64,000 nucleotides of DNA from Epiperipatus broadwayi. Taxonomy: Eukaryota; Onychophora; Udeonychophora; Euonychophora; Peripatidae. This document shows, one piece after another, positions 23,923-34,960 of the stretch (position 1 is the stretch's first letter; each line of letters opens with the position of its first letter). The stretch is taken from NCBI GenBank assembly GCA_028023455.1, contig JAQFVV010012495.1, positions 3,071,711-3,135,710 on the forward strand. Direction: 5' to 3'. The notes beneath the pieces were generated by a model. The model did not search any database and was not told the DNA's origin. It worked only from the letters and a program-made list of their open reading frames with translations. A program made the translations under genes and the position numbers.

Positions 23923-24405
23923 CACACATATACATAATCAGGGCTCAGTTTATAGGATGATAGCAAATTTTTATACTTTAATGGACAGGTTTCAATATAC
24001 TCCAAACTCCAAATCTTTGGCCATTGATACCATTGAAAGTCTGATGATGGAAAGCACAAATTCCCATGCTGATGCCAATATTATTGTTATGATTAAAAGT
24101 CTATGTTCAAATCCCCTATATTTAAAATTGAGCTCCAGGTATATAAAGATCCTGCATCCTGTCCATGCCTCTTTAATATATTTAAATAAACAAGGCCCTA
24201 TACATGAGGTCAGAATGACTTGAGGTCAACACGAACTTAACAATAATATCGGCATCAGCATGGGACTTGGGCTTTCCATCATCAGATTTTCAGTGGTATG
24301 GATGGATGAAAAGTTAGAAGATGGAATAGACTGAAGCCTGGACATTAAAGTATGAAGATGTGCTATCTTAATATAAACTGATAACTGATTATATATGTAT
24401 ATGGG

Positions 24406-24470
24406 TGATGATAATTTGGATCAACTGTTGAGTGCTGGTTCAACACGAAATACGAATATTGGTGATAATT
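24406..24470 (+). ncRNA. Hammerhead ribozyme, family B, inverted copy
   Basis: GATAATTTGGATCAA leads into CTGTTGA (24425-24431; one change from CUGAUGA). Stem II GTGCT/AACAC with a GGTTC loop follows, then GAAATAC (24447-24453) and GAATATTGGTGATAATT. The strand ATTGGTGATAAT can pair with the upstream ATAAT..GATCAA to form stem I. One core residue is mutated. Confidence 0.7.
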
Positions 24471-25225
24471 CATTCAATATTTTCTGTAGGTATATATGCA
24501 AAACCAATATCACCATCTACAAATCTATATGACAAATAATTTCCACCCAATTTTTCCTTTTCTATTTTAAATTTTATCACAAAATACTTAAAAAATTAGG
24601 CTGCAATAAAGTTTTGAAAATATGGAAACATCCTGCCATACATAATTCCCATTGCTAGTATACTTGATATTATTACGTAATCTAACCATAAATGATACAT
24701 TTGAATAAATATTTTTCATATTCCAGATCTAGATCTTGATAATCAAAATTTCAATGATTATGCAAATGCTTATAGCATCAAATATTTTTTAGCATCTACA
24801 AATACAACATATAATGGTATCTCATATATATTAGTTCTTCCTATAACTTCGTTCAAAACTTGGATGTGATTTACTGAACCAAAGCAAACATTCCAGTTTG
24901 TACTTTTGAACAGTTAAAATCCAAAGTTAATCGTAGGCGGATTGTAATTATCTGATGAAACTGATATAAGACATATATTTGTAACTTTTATCATTTAGAC
25001 ATTGGACGCATAGCCGTGTCTAATTTTTTTTTTTCTATTTACTCATCTGTAATTTTTTTGAAAATAAAAACTCAATACTAATCCATTACTGGAGCTTCTC
25101 ATTTCTAAAAATTTAATAGCATGTCATCTTTTCATTTAAACTAATTGACAAGACAGGAAATAGTAATTCCAATGAAACATCATGTGATCACCATTGCCTA
25201 TATTTACACAAGCTGTTATTAACAG
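24471..25225. other. AT-rich sequence, no gene seen
   Basis: 25168-25225 carries the family A outer flank in inverted form (ACATCATGTGATCACC and GCTGTTATTAACAG). Nothing else recognised. Confidence 0.4.
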
Positions 25226-25324
25226 TAGCAAACTTTCTATACAGTAGTGCCATCCAGTGCAAGCCTTAGTAATCAATGGATGCAGGAAGGTTTGTGCATA
25301 AAATTCACATTTAGTATCTACTCA

Positions 25325-25375
25325 TCCAATATCCTCAGACTAATTTCCAACTTGTGGTTTTCATCAATGTTCCTC
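25325..25375 (-). ncRNA. Hammerhead-like core, family A, left arm
   Basis: Minus strand reads TTGATGA (C-to-U in the invariant CUGAUGA), a partial stem II with a CACAA loop, then GGAAATTAGTC. Two invariant positions are changed, so cleavage is unlikely. Confidence 0.6.
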
Positions 25376-25424
25376 GCTGATGGAAGCCACAAGCTTGAAA
25401 ACTAGTCTAGGAATATTGGATGAG
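25369..25424 (+). ncRNA. Hammerhead-like core, family A, right arm
   Basis: CTGATGG (25377-25383; A9-to-G), stem II AAGC/GCTT closed by CACAA, GAAAAC (25397-25402), TAGTC (25403-25407) with the GUC cleavage triplet, and then the family A sequence AATATTGGATGAG. The invariant A at the end of CUGAUGA is replaced, so activity is doubtful. Confidence 0.65.
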
Positions 25425-25895
25425 TAGGCACTAGATGGGGGATTTTATGCACAAACCTTCCTAAATACATTGATTATTAAGGCTTGCACTTGGTGGCACT
25501 ACTGTATGGGAAGTTTGCTAATGTATATATAGTAATTAAAGAGATACTTTGTTTTTATGTTTTTATAACTACATAATTTTTTATAAATCTCTTTCATTCA
25601 CTTCACATGTCATTTTTTCTTCTTAATATTGAAACAGTTTGGCTTTCAATATCAACATGTTCGTATACACTTTTGAGATATGATTTCTTTCTATAGCTTT
25701 CGTTGCCGATTTGCAAATATATTTTCTTATATCATTATAAAATTCATTTTTTTTTATTATTTTACAAAGTTCTAGATATTTACTTATTTTTAATTGGTCA
25801 CTTTTAATTTTTTCTCATGTAGACTTAACACAGTAAAAAATTTTACTCGTAAATTATTATTTATTTATTTTGTTCCAGTAAACTTTTTTGGCTTA

Positions 25896-26388
25896 ATAAG
25901 ATAACAATATCTTTCTTATTGCATTGGCAAATCCACATAATATTAATATCATTAATGTTCTTTATTACTTTTTACTATGCTTTTTACAACCCACTATGAT
26001 GTTAGAGTTAAATATTTAAAAAAATAAGAGTAAAATAAAAAATATATGAAATAAATTATATATATATGATTAAAGGAAAAATCGATTGATAAATGTAAAA
26101 TATAAAAAAGGTTAAAATATATAATATATAAAAAGTAATAATTATATGGAGAGGTATATAAATTATATGTAGGTATATAAATAATGATTATAAGAGAGAA
26201 TATATATATATAATGTAAAATTATATGTTCATGTATATGTGTATTCATGTATTTGTATTGTGTTTGTTATAGTTCTGAAGAAGATTTCTGAGTCCATCGA
26301 AACCATCAATAGTGGGTTGTAAAACGCATTATAAAAAGTAATAAAGAACATAAATGATATTAATATCATAAGATAACAATATCTTTCT
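25896..26388. repeat. Foldback insertion, ribozyme-like family D, with 21-bp flanking duplication
   Basis: A 451-bp insertion (25917-26367) is bounded by identical 21-bp direct repeats at 25896-25916 and 26368-26388 (ATAAGATAACAATATCTTTC plus T). Inside, inverted terminal repeats begin ATAATATTAATATCATTAAT and contain GTTCTTTATTAC and TTTTTACAACCCACTA on the opposite arm. A long variable-free target duplication fits insertion by target-primed reverse transcription better than a cut-and-paste MITE. The interior contains the CTGAAGA...GAAAC core (26275-26303). Confidence 0.85.
26262..26330 (+). ncRNA. Hammerhead-like core, family D
   Basis: CTGAAGA (26275-26281) is a valid CUGANGA box. A stem II region follows, then GAAAC (26299-26303) and CATCAATAGTGGG. 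Sibling copies at 29411 and 58108 keep the same order. Stem I pairing is not as convincing as in families A-C, so I call it hammerhead-like only. Confidence 0.45.
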
Positions 26389-27377
26389 GATTTTATTCAA
26401 GTCTAAACCATCTTCAAAGTCTATTAATATTTTCTTTTTTATTATTTGTTATCTGTCTTGTTTTGCACTAATACTGTGTTACATCTCATTAATGTATTAC
26501 TTTTTTGTGTTGATTAACGACATTACAATCTTGAACGACATATTTTCCTATTAGTCAAAATGAAATACAATTCAGCTCCATGTTCATTTAGATGTTTCCA
26601 TCTACATTTTCTTTTAACACTTTTCTGAAACATAAACATTTTACTTTTCTGAAAATTCTACAAATCTATGTTTTATCCCGTTTCTGTTATCATAACTTAA
26701 TTTATTCATTGCACTTTCATTATTCCATCTTCTACCAATTTTAGTATTAAGCCTTCCCCTTGCAATTTTAAAATGATCTTTTGGTCTAATCAAAAATACA
26801 TCGATATAAAAATACTTTACTTATTCATTACAATAAGATGATGCGGATTAAACCTAAATTATTTGGATTTGGCATATAACTATGCCTTATATTTTCCATC
26901 CTTAAAATTGATCACATAATTTGGGACTGTAATTGGTATCAATATATTGTATTTTAGACGATTCTGCTTTTAATTTGTATTATTTTTTAATATATTTTGA
27001 CTGTCCACCTCGTCTACTGTCTTGAAGACATTTCAAAGCTGTAGTTTCAATGTATTATTTTGGTCTTTGTAAATAAAATTTTGTGAGGCATAATAGAATT
27101 TCTTTATAATAAACATATTTGTCAGACCTTCCACAATTTTTTTACATTTTCCCCTGCATGGATTAGTGTTCAAGTTTAAGTATTATGCTTTGAAGTGTAA
27201 AATCCCATGAATTGATTTCAATTTTGGAAGTTCCTAGCTTAACATCTTAAAAAATCTTATAAATTATTGTTGATGAATAAAAGCACTTGATTATTTATTA
27301 TGCCTAAAACTGTTTGTAGAAAAAGAATTTTGGATATAAGATTGGCTACGAATTACTTATGAACAGTGCATGTCAAT
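26389..27377. other. AT-rich sequence, no gene seen
   Basis: No coding or RNA features recognised. Confidence 0.4.
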
Positions 27378-27504
27378 GAATATCTCCTTTTTTTTTATGT
27401 GTCAAAGCATCGGCCAGGAAGCGAACACGCAAACCCGGGACAACTGTTTGTAAGGCGGCTGTGCTGACCACTCGACCACCAACGCTTGCCGCGAATATCT
27501 CCTT
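27378..27504 (-). mobile_element. tRNA-derived SINE with 12-bp target duplication
   Basis: On the minus strand a tRNA-like body (27485-27407) is followed by TTTGACACAT and an A-rich tail. Direct repeats GAATATCTCCTT at 27378-27389 and 27493-27504 flank it, proving retroposition. The body has a 7-bp acceptor-type stem GCGTTGG/CCGATGC (two G-U pairs), an A box (TGGTCGAGTGG) and a B-box-like GTGTTCGCTTCC. The loop reads CTTACAA, a Val(TAC)-like anticodon. It is a SINE copy transcribed by RNA polymerase III and moved by a LINE, probably not a working tRNA. Confidence 0.85.
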
Positions 27505-29404
27505 CTAACTTATTAAATAAAATGTTGTATAATCAAAAACTATGTACTGTTTCCATTATTTCTCCCTTATATCCTCTCAGTATTTTTCTTTATTTATTAT
27601 CTTATTATTCTTTAGCCTTTTGACAAGTGTAGGTCCGCAATTATCATATGCCTCTCATGGTGTTAGACTTCCCTTTATATCAACTGTGATAGTACAATGG
27701 GGACCCACATTTACATGATTTAATTACATGAACACCATTCCTTATCCAATCTTTTCTTTTTAATGCTTTTAACTCTACTTTTCTCCTCCTATCTTATTTC
27801 TTTTGAAGCACAATGTCTACACTTGTTATAAATGGCTGCTAATAACGACGATGATTAATCGATTGTAATAGGGAATTATAATCATTCCCTATTTTGTTAT
27901 TAGATAATCCAATGCTTACTTTATAAGTTGTTATTATATAACAAAATTAAACAGAGTTATTATCCAAAGCGATTCCATTATTTATTTACCCTTTTTTTTA
28001 GATATCTTATTAAAAAATAAAATAAAAAATTCATAGAACGTTAATAAAGCTTGACCATTTAAAAGATTATAGAAATAAGTTGTCAAAATTTATAAATTTA
28101 AAATGACAACTATTATATATGTGCTGAAAAAAAAATGCTAGTTTTCAAGAAACTGTCATAAATTAAATAAATCTGTCACGATTAATACAATACAAGTTGG
28201 TCACTTTTAATTCGAGGTAAATTTTCATGAATACAAAATCATATGTGCACATGTCTATGTACATCATATATATATAACATATGATAATATGTATAAATAT
28301 AAAATAGTATTTGGATAACAAAGACTTGAAATAATAAATATTTATATTTACAAGTAGCTTCAACGCCACATACATATTAAAATCTAAATATGATTAAAAT
28401 TTGTTTTTAGAAGTACTTAAAACATCTACTACAAATACACTTTTAAAACGTGATTAAAAAAATATCGGAAAAAGATTGCTAAGATGCACTTTATGCTGAA
28501 ACATCTTTCTTTAGTTCCCCCCCCCCCAAAAAAAAAAAAAAAAAAACTACTTTTCGCAAGACCTCACCTTCATATATTTATCAGAAATGAAAGGTATTAA
28601 ACTTGTGACGATAGACAGATTGTCACATAAATCAAAGGGTAATCATGTGAAGAAGACATATAAAAGTATTTCTATCTCAGTCAACCCAAGTGTATTGTGG
28701 ATTCTGCATAAAATGCATCTTAGGAGTTATTTATCTTTTTGGGGATGTCTTTCTTCCTATGTTTCAAAAATGTATTGTGGAATAAACATTTTATTTTCTA
28801 CGATAAAATTTGGAATAAACATTTTACATATAGCTAAAAAACGATATTACAAATGCAAAAAGGAAGATGATGTCTAAATAATTTTTCCAGCGTTTATATT
28901 TAATTTAAAAGCAGATATATTAGTCATTAATTGAGTATATATTTATATTTGAGCTATAAATAATATAATCTTTTAATATAATAAATGATTAGTAACCATT
29001 GTTAATTTATTCATTTAATGTGGGATGGTGAAAAAATGTAGATACAGATAGTTTTACACTAAGTCAAATTGAAATAAGTTCAATCAAGTTTTCGTTAATC
29101 TACTTAATACACTTTTTATTCACTTTTTGAAATGCAGTAAATTTTATTTATTTCTTGATTTACAATTATGACTGATTAGCAGTCTTTATTACAACTACTA
29201 TATACAAATATATTTGACCATATAATTAATATCTTTTAACACACATTTATAATACATTATATAATACTCTATATCTTTACTAAATAGATTATACATGAAC
29301 TCATCTATAATCTATTAAGCAGATATGTAGAGTCTTATATATTTAATTATATGTAGTTATATATTAAAAGGTATTATTTATGCGGTCATACATATTTTAA
29401 TGTT
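27505..29404. other. AT-rich sequence, no gene seen
   Basis: Includes a C11-A20 homopolymer junction at 28517-28547. The 96-codon open frame at 28587-28877 has no recognisable motif. Confidence 0.4.
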
Positions 29405-29530
29405 GTAGTTCTGAAGAAGGCTGCTGGTCAATCGAGACTGTAGGGAAATCTTATCAAGGAATAAATATGATATACTGCAATGTAAAAAATGAATAAAAAA
29501 GTGCATTAAATGTTATTATATAGATATTTC
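29400..29530 (+). repeat. Family D repeat fragment with hammerhead-like core
   Basis: GTTGTAGTTCTGAAGAAGG (CTGAAGA at 29411-29417), a GCTGCTGGTC stem-loop remnant, AATCGAGAC (GAAAC changed to GAGAC, 29434-29438) and then TGTAGGG. Decayed copy. Confidence 0.5.
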
Positions 29531-29574
29531 CAATCAATACATAAAGGATTAAGAAATGAAGAAAAATTAAAATG

Positions 29575-29950
29575 AATCATGTATATATGGTTTAGATTTT
29601 AATTACAGTAACGTAAAAATATTGGAAACTGAAAGAAACAATAATAAAAAAAAATAGGGAAGGGTTAGGATGTTAATATATAAATACAAGCAAGATTTAA
29701 TCAATAAGCAAGCAGCAAACATTAGGATCACGGAATTATGGGAAAGTTGACATCATGGAATTATGGGAAAGTTGACCTTTTAAAAGTATTAGTTGGCAAA
29801 AACTACAAGGATAGTTGAAAGCGCTCCTAAGTGACGTTTATAGATATATTTTTTATAAATTTTTAAGTACTGTATTTTCTAATATTTATTTATAAATTTA
29901 CGTATATCATTTTGAAAAAATACAGACATCGATTTATAATATTATATATA
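29575..29950 (+). repeat. Family E repeat, full-looking copy
   Basis: Blocks in order: TTAATTACAGTAACGTAAAA, AATATTGGAAACTGAAAG, GCAAGCAGCAAACATTAGG, two tandem 25-bp units of ATC-A-GGAATTATGGGAAAG type, CTACAAGGATAGTTGAAAGC, CTCCTAAGTGACG, and TACAGACATCGATTT. It is shared with 50190-50460 (inverted), 51290-51640 and 41455-41610. It ends at a TATATATTGTAACC junction. Confidence 0.8.
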
Positions 29951-30736
29951 TTGTAACCACTAGAAGACCGATTGATCAATGTAGAGAGAGAGAAAAACAC
30001 GCATGTGCAACCGGAAACTATGGCTGTCTCTCTATAACACACTTACTTCACCACCCTTAAATTTCAGGCTTTTATAATATAATCAATAACAACAATAATA
30101 ACTATTTAAATAGAATAATCTTATTAGGCTATAATTATAGGTTTGAAACTTCTTTTATCAGGGTACATATTATAAGCTCAGATATCTTGTGCTTTAATTA
30201 AATATGAAAGCAAATACACAAAATAAGTATATCAATATTTAAATGATTAATTTTTATTATAGAAAACATTTAATAACATTTTTAATTTTCTTTTTGTATA
30301 AATATTTTATTTATACAACATATTCCATAGAGCCAAGGACCCCAAAGCCATTAATAGAAGAGAGGCCTGCTTTGCTCTTTCCCGGAAATGGCAGCAGTAA
30401 GCAATTTGCGATAATTTGCATAAAACAACAAAACGTAGTTTTTACAGACTATTAGTAGCTATCATTATGAGAGCAAAATTTCTCGAAAGTGCTTAGCCGA
30501 AATTTAAATTGCACTTTTAATTCTAAGAACAGACGAGCTTCATTGTCTGTGCTTTAGGCACATATATCTACTGTATGTATCTAAGTAAATAATTTTATGA
30601 TAGACGAGCTTACAATCAATATAACTAGCTGAAATAATGCAGCAGGTAGAAAGTGCATATTTTATGCTACCCACAGCATTATAGAAAATATTCTTAAAAT
30701 AAATAGGAATTATAAAACCTATGACTTATTACATAC
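29951..30736. other. AT-rich sequence, no gene seen
   Basis: Nothing recognised before RTE copy 2. The 70-codon frame at 30243-30455 has no motif. Confidence 0.4.
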
Positions 30737-33700
30737 AATCATGACAGACAAAAATAAATCATGTCCTTATTCCCAGGAGGATGTAAAGTCACCAACCAAG
30801 GTGGCGATTGATGGCTGAAGGTAGAGGGTGCTAAAAATCCCCTGATTGTGGACCAGACTGCCATTTGATGATGACTTTTTATTTAGTTACTTATAATTGT
30901 AGATCACTTTCAAGTGAAGAAAGATTGCAAGAATTAGAAGAACTGTCATATTAAATGGGACATTATTAAACTTTGGGAAGTTAGAAAAAAAGGTGATGAG
31001 ATAATTAATTGAAAGAGGGGACATGTACTCTGCTATAAAGACAAAAATATTGAAAATACAATTGGAGTAGGATTAATTATAAATAAAAAGTAGAAGAACA
31101 TTGTGGAGATTAATGGTGTATTGGACAGAATGGCAATATTAATTATACAACTTAATAGCAGATACCAAATGCAGATGAATCATGTTTATGCCCCCAACAA
31201 GTTCTCATAGTGAGCAAGTAGTAGAATAATTTTATATGGATTTATAAAATGATTTTGATCAGAGTAAACAACATTTTAAAATTGTTATGGGAGACTTCAA
31301 TGTTAGAATCGATAAACAAATGAAAGATGAAAGTGCTGTAGGTAATTTTGGTTATGGTAATAGAAATAAGAGAGGTCATAGACTTGTAGAGTTTGCAGAA
31401 AAAAAACCTTTATATTTTGAATTCTTTTTTTTGAAAAAATGTTAAAAGGAAATGGACATTGAAGCATCCAAATGAAGATACAGCGGAATTGGATTATATT
31501 TTGACTAACAGAAAATACATATTTCAAGATTGTAATGATCTTAATAAATTTAACACAGGAAGTGATCATCGATTGGTAAGATGTAAGATACTTGTTAATG
31601 CCAAACTAGAGAGACAATAATTATTAAGAAAAACAATAGTGACAGTTCATATCCCTAATCTTCAGAAACACTCTAATGAATTTAAATTAGAACTTACAAA
31701 TAGGTTTCAAGTATTAGTAAATTTTGAACATGATTCAGATTTGAATGAAATTAATAAGAAAATAACTGATACACTTTTAAAAACTGGAGCAGAGATAGCT
31801 GGTAGAAAAAAGCAGCAATTGGCCAATAAAATTTCTACTGAAACTAGACAATTTATGAAAAAAGAATGAATATAACGATATACAAAAATTATGCATTAAA
31901 AAAGATTGAATACCTCGAATTCTGAAAAATGGTGTGGAAAAGAGTTGAAAATGATATGAAAAATTTAACTGTGAACTAGCAAAAAAAAGCTGTAGAAGAC
32001 AATAAAAATTTCACAACATTTTGGTATTGGTAGAAAATTTATTTCTGCAATAAGGAAAAAAAGATGGAACTATTACTAAAAAAAAAGATGACATCATGAA
32101 ATGGATACAAGACTTCTATCAAGAATTATATAATAATAGAGAACAAGTGCCTCCTATATCTATTGTATCTTCAGAATTGCCCAGAATTTTAAATGAAGAA
32201 GTGAGACATGCAATTAAATTTATGAAGAAAGGAAAGGCTCTAGGTAATGGTGGAATTATAATTGATATATTAAAAGAAGCAGGTGAAGAAATAGAAAAAA
32301 AATAGCAAAGGTATATACCAAATGTCTAAATTATAAAGATTTACCAGATGATTGAAAGAATGCAGTATTAATATTAATATTTAAAAAAGATGATAAAGAA
32401 GATATTAGAAATTACAGATCTATCGGCCTTTTATCAGTTTTATACAAAATTTTTACTAAGATAATTACAATTCGTCTACAGAGAACATTGGATTTCCGCC
32501 AGAAGAGAACAACCTGGATTTAAAAGTGGTTTTAGTACAGTAGATCATATTCAGGTATTGAGAAAAGTTATATAAAGGACAAATGAATATGAGTTGACAT
32601 TATGCTTTGGATTTGTAGATTATGAAAAGGCATTTGATTCTATAAATATTTCTTCAGTGATTAAAGCATTGGATCATCAAGGTATAGATCCATGATATTG
32701 TCATATTTTAAAGAATATTTATAAAAGTGCAACAGCAACAATTAAATTACATAATGATACTAGTTATAAATTTATTTATACGTAAGTAATATTCATTAAA
32801 GCTGTAGCCTCAAGCACATGTGTATAAAATGCGATCATAGGGACCTCTACAGATCCCTACGATCGCATTTTATACGCATGTGCTTGAGGCTACAGCCATA
32901 ATGATACTAGAAAAGTCAACATTGAGAAGGGTGTAAAACAGGATGATTTCATATCCCCAAAACTTTTACAGCAATACTGTAAGAAGTATTCTGTGGATTA
33001 AAATGGGAATCTATAGGAATGAAAGTAAATGGAGATTATTTAAGTTATTTAGATTTTGCAAATGATGTAGTTGTTTTTGCAAATAATGCTTTAGAGCTGC
33101 AGGAAGTGTTTCAGGAGTTATCAGACGAAAGTAAGAAAGTTGGACTAAAGATAAATGCTAAAAAGACTAAAGCTATCTCCAATGGCTTTTGTCAAAATAT
33201 GAAATAAAGATTGATTATACTGAGTTAGAAGAAGTTAACAGCTACAAATATCTTGGTCAGATTATTAATACAAATGGAAACATAATGAATAAAATTAATC
33301 ATAGACTTAAACTTTGTTGAAGTGCTTTTGGTAGTAATAACTTGACTGTAAAAAGAAAATATGCCTATGTATTTGAAAAGAAATGTTTTTAATAAATGTG
33401 TTTTACCGGTTCTTGCTTATGGATCTGAGACTTGGACACTTAATAGAAGAGCAATACAGAGACTTCAAAACACTCGAAGAAGTATGAAGAGGTAATAGGA
33501 GTAACAAGAAGAGATTAAAAACACAATATATGGGTAAGAGAGGAAACAGGTATCATTGGCCTCATTGAAAAAATTAAAAGACTGGAGTTGAGATAGACAT
33601 ATTGCTAGAAGGGCTGATAATAGATGGACAATTGAAATATTAAACTGGATTCCAAGAAATTGTAAATAACCCAGAAAGAGACCACATGTGAGATGGATAG

Positions 33701-33818
33701 ATGAAATAACAAAGTGTGCAGGGGTGATGTGGAAAAGCTAAAGATTGGAGAAGATGGTTTGAACTTGGAGAGACCTTCATCCTGCAGTGTATTGATAATG
33801 GTTGATGATGATGATGAC
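30737..33818 (+). pseudogene. RTE-clade LINE, second long copy (inactive)
   Basis: Homologous along its whole length to 9568-12533. Homology begins ACAATCATGACAGACAAAAA. It retains DNA for the endonuclease (GDFN, SDHR at about 31562), RT motif A (GFVDYEKAFDS at about 32610-32640), the FANDVVVF version of motif C (33055) and the WTLNRRAIQRLQ and WAGHI-type C-terminal blocks. It ends with the family tail GTTGATGATGATGATGA near 33818. Dozens of small indels and stops break the frame. Because it lacks the stop and deletion lesions of copy 1, the two copies define each other's mutations. A hairpin element is inserted at 32764-32896. Confidence 0.9.
32750..32910. mobile_element. 133-bp hairpin insertion with 14-bp target duplication
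   Basis: The 14-bp CATAATGATACTAG occurs at 32750-32763 and again at 32897-32910, while RTE copy 1 has this site once (near 11620). The insert (32764-32896) has two arms, 32801-32843 and 32854-32896, that are reverse complements with two mismatches in 43, around a 10-nt spacer. The left part matches the dispersed repeat at 19276-19342. It is a recent insertion of a partly inverted-duplicated repeat. Confidence 0.92.
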
Positions 33819-34154
33819 TTAATATAATGCAAATGAAATAGATAAGCAGCTAAGTATATAATAATAATATGTGGCCATTGAAATATAGTCTTTTTAAAAC
33901 AATGAATAATAAAACTTTATTATTATGAAATTTTTCTGCCTAATAAATGCAATAGTAATGGCATAAAAAACAGAAACGTATTTTAATAATAACAAAAATA
34001 TTTATTTACAATATAAATGAAACATAACATTTAGGACAAGAAAAATATATTAATTTTACTTTAACAAATTGCGATAAAATATTTTTAAACTTTTACCTTG
34101 ACTATCCCTCTAAAATATTGTTATTAAATTCTTTAATATTATTTATTAAATTCC

Positions 34155-34155
<1 letters not shown>
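33819..34155. other. AT-rich sequence, no gene seen
   Basis: Nothing recognised. Confidence 0.4.
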
Positions 34156-34241
<86 letters not shown>

Positions 34242-34253
34242 CATCATCATCAT
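34156..34253. repeat. (ATT)n then (ATC)n microsatellite
   Basis: About 28 ATT units followed by four ATC units. The apparent poly-Asn frame on the minus strand is an artefact of this repeat. Confidence 0.95.
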
Positions 34254-34625
34254 CCCATGCATTTTCTCTCCCAACTATCTTGCACTGAAGGTAAAACAAC
34301 AACTATAAACGCTCATATTAGACAAAGAAAGTGATATTGACAGCATTTTGAGATCAATAGAATGAAGCATTTGTTTTTACATTCTAAAATGACATATCAC
34401 ATAAAGTATAATTACATTAATCCAATACTATTAGTACCTATCTTTGAATTTAAAATACGAGCAGTGGGACATTTACCCTAGTGTAAAGCTGACCTAAATT
34501 TCTTTAACCTCAAATTTCTAATTAAAGAAATTTCTCATCGTGTATTCATCTAGACAATTATAATTATCTTTAATAAAGATTATTTAACTTAATTAAATAA
34601 TATATTTATTTTAAACTCACAATAG
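34254..34625. other. AT-rich sequence, no gene seen
   Basis: Nothing recognised. Confidence 0.4.
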
Positions 34626-34960
34626 GCAAAACTCTCCATACAGTAGTGCCACCAGTGCAAACCAGACTAATTAATGCATGCCAGAAGGCTTGTGCATAAA
34701 ATCCCTATGAAGTGGCAACTCACCCAATATTCCCAGACTAGTTTCTAGCTTGTGGTTTTCGTCAGTGAGGAGCTTTAGATTTGAGATATCTTAGGATCTA
34801 ATGCAACTTTCTAGCAATCACCTTTTGTCTCTACTTAACAACAAAACTATGAGTTTAAAATTGAAAACTCAATAATATTTTCAATTCAAGCTCAGTGTTT
34901 TGTCTGTTTTAATAACAATTATGAGCAAGTTTAAGAAATGGTGATCATGTGATATTTCAA
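34626..34960 (-). repeat. Ribozyme repeat family A, long copy
   Basis: Starts AGGCAAAACTCTCCATACAG and continues with all family A blocks, including AGGATCTAATGCAAC and ACAAAACTATGAGT shared with 1495-1883. It ends TCTGTTTTAATAACAATTAT then TGATCATGTGAT. It is the longest family A copy, about 335 bp, and defines the unit order. Confidence 0.8.
34720..34775 (-). ncRNA. Hammerhead ribozyme, family A long copy
   Basis: Minus strand: CTCCTCA, CUGACGA (34765-34759; position 7 may be any base), a weakened stem II with a CACAA loop, GAAAC, TA, GUC (34738-34736), then UGGGAAUAUUGGGUGAG. Stem I has four pairs and a mismatch. The catalytic core residues are intact but stem II has at least one mismatch. 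Confidence 0.75.

Larger units (their letters stand above)
23584..24470. repeat. Family B ribozyme repeat: head-to-tail pair plus inverted copy
   Basis: Two direct copies start at 23584 and 23935, a ~350-bp period. Each opens with TAATCAG-G/A-G-CTCAG-like sequence and contains TACTTTAATGGACAG and GATGCCAATATTATTGT. From about 24090 the sequence turns around: the same blocks recur as reverse complements up to 24470. A B-box-like TTCAAATCCC is present in each arm. The ribozyme cores lie at 23855-23922 (minus) and 24406-24470 (plus). Open frames across this region are accidental. Confidence 0.8.
25226..25520. repeat. Family A foldback with two opposed ribozyme cores
   Basis: The arms 25226-25372 and 25373-25520 are inverted copies of one family A unit. 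The left end TAGCAAACTTTCTATACAGT pairs with the right end ACTGTATGGGAAGTTTGCTA, and the pairing continues through the TGTGCATAAAAT blocks to the centre. Each arm therefore carries a hammerhead core: minus strand at 25325-25375 and plus strand at 25369-25424. Confidence 0.85.

Noticed and set aside
24030-24060. CTGATGATGGAAAGC, also at 43395
   Set aside because: CUGAUGA is followed directly by GGAAA with no stem II, and the strand context is that of an ordinary part of family B.
23900-24223. 107-codon open frame
   Set aside because: It lies inside the family B tandem/inverted repeat and its translation is not preserved between copies.
34102-34302. Poly-Asn open frame
   Set aside because: It is a translation of the (ATT)n array.
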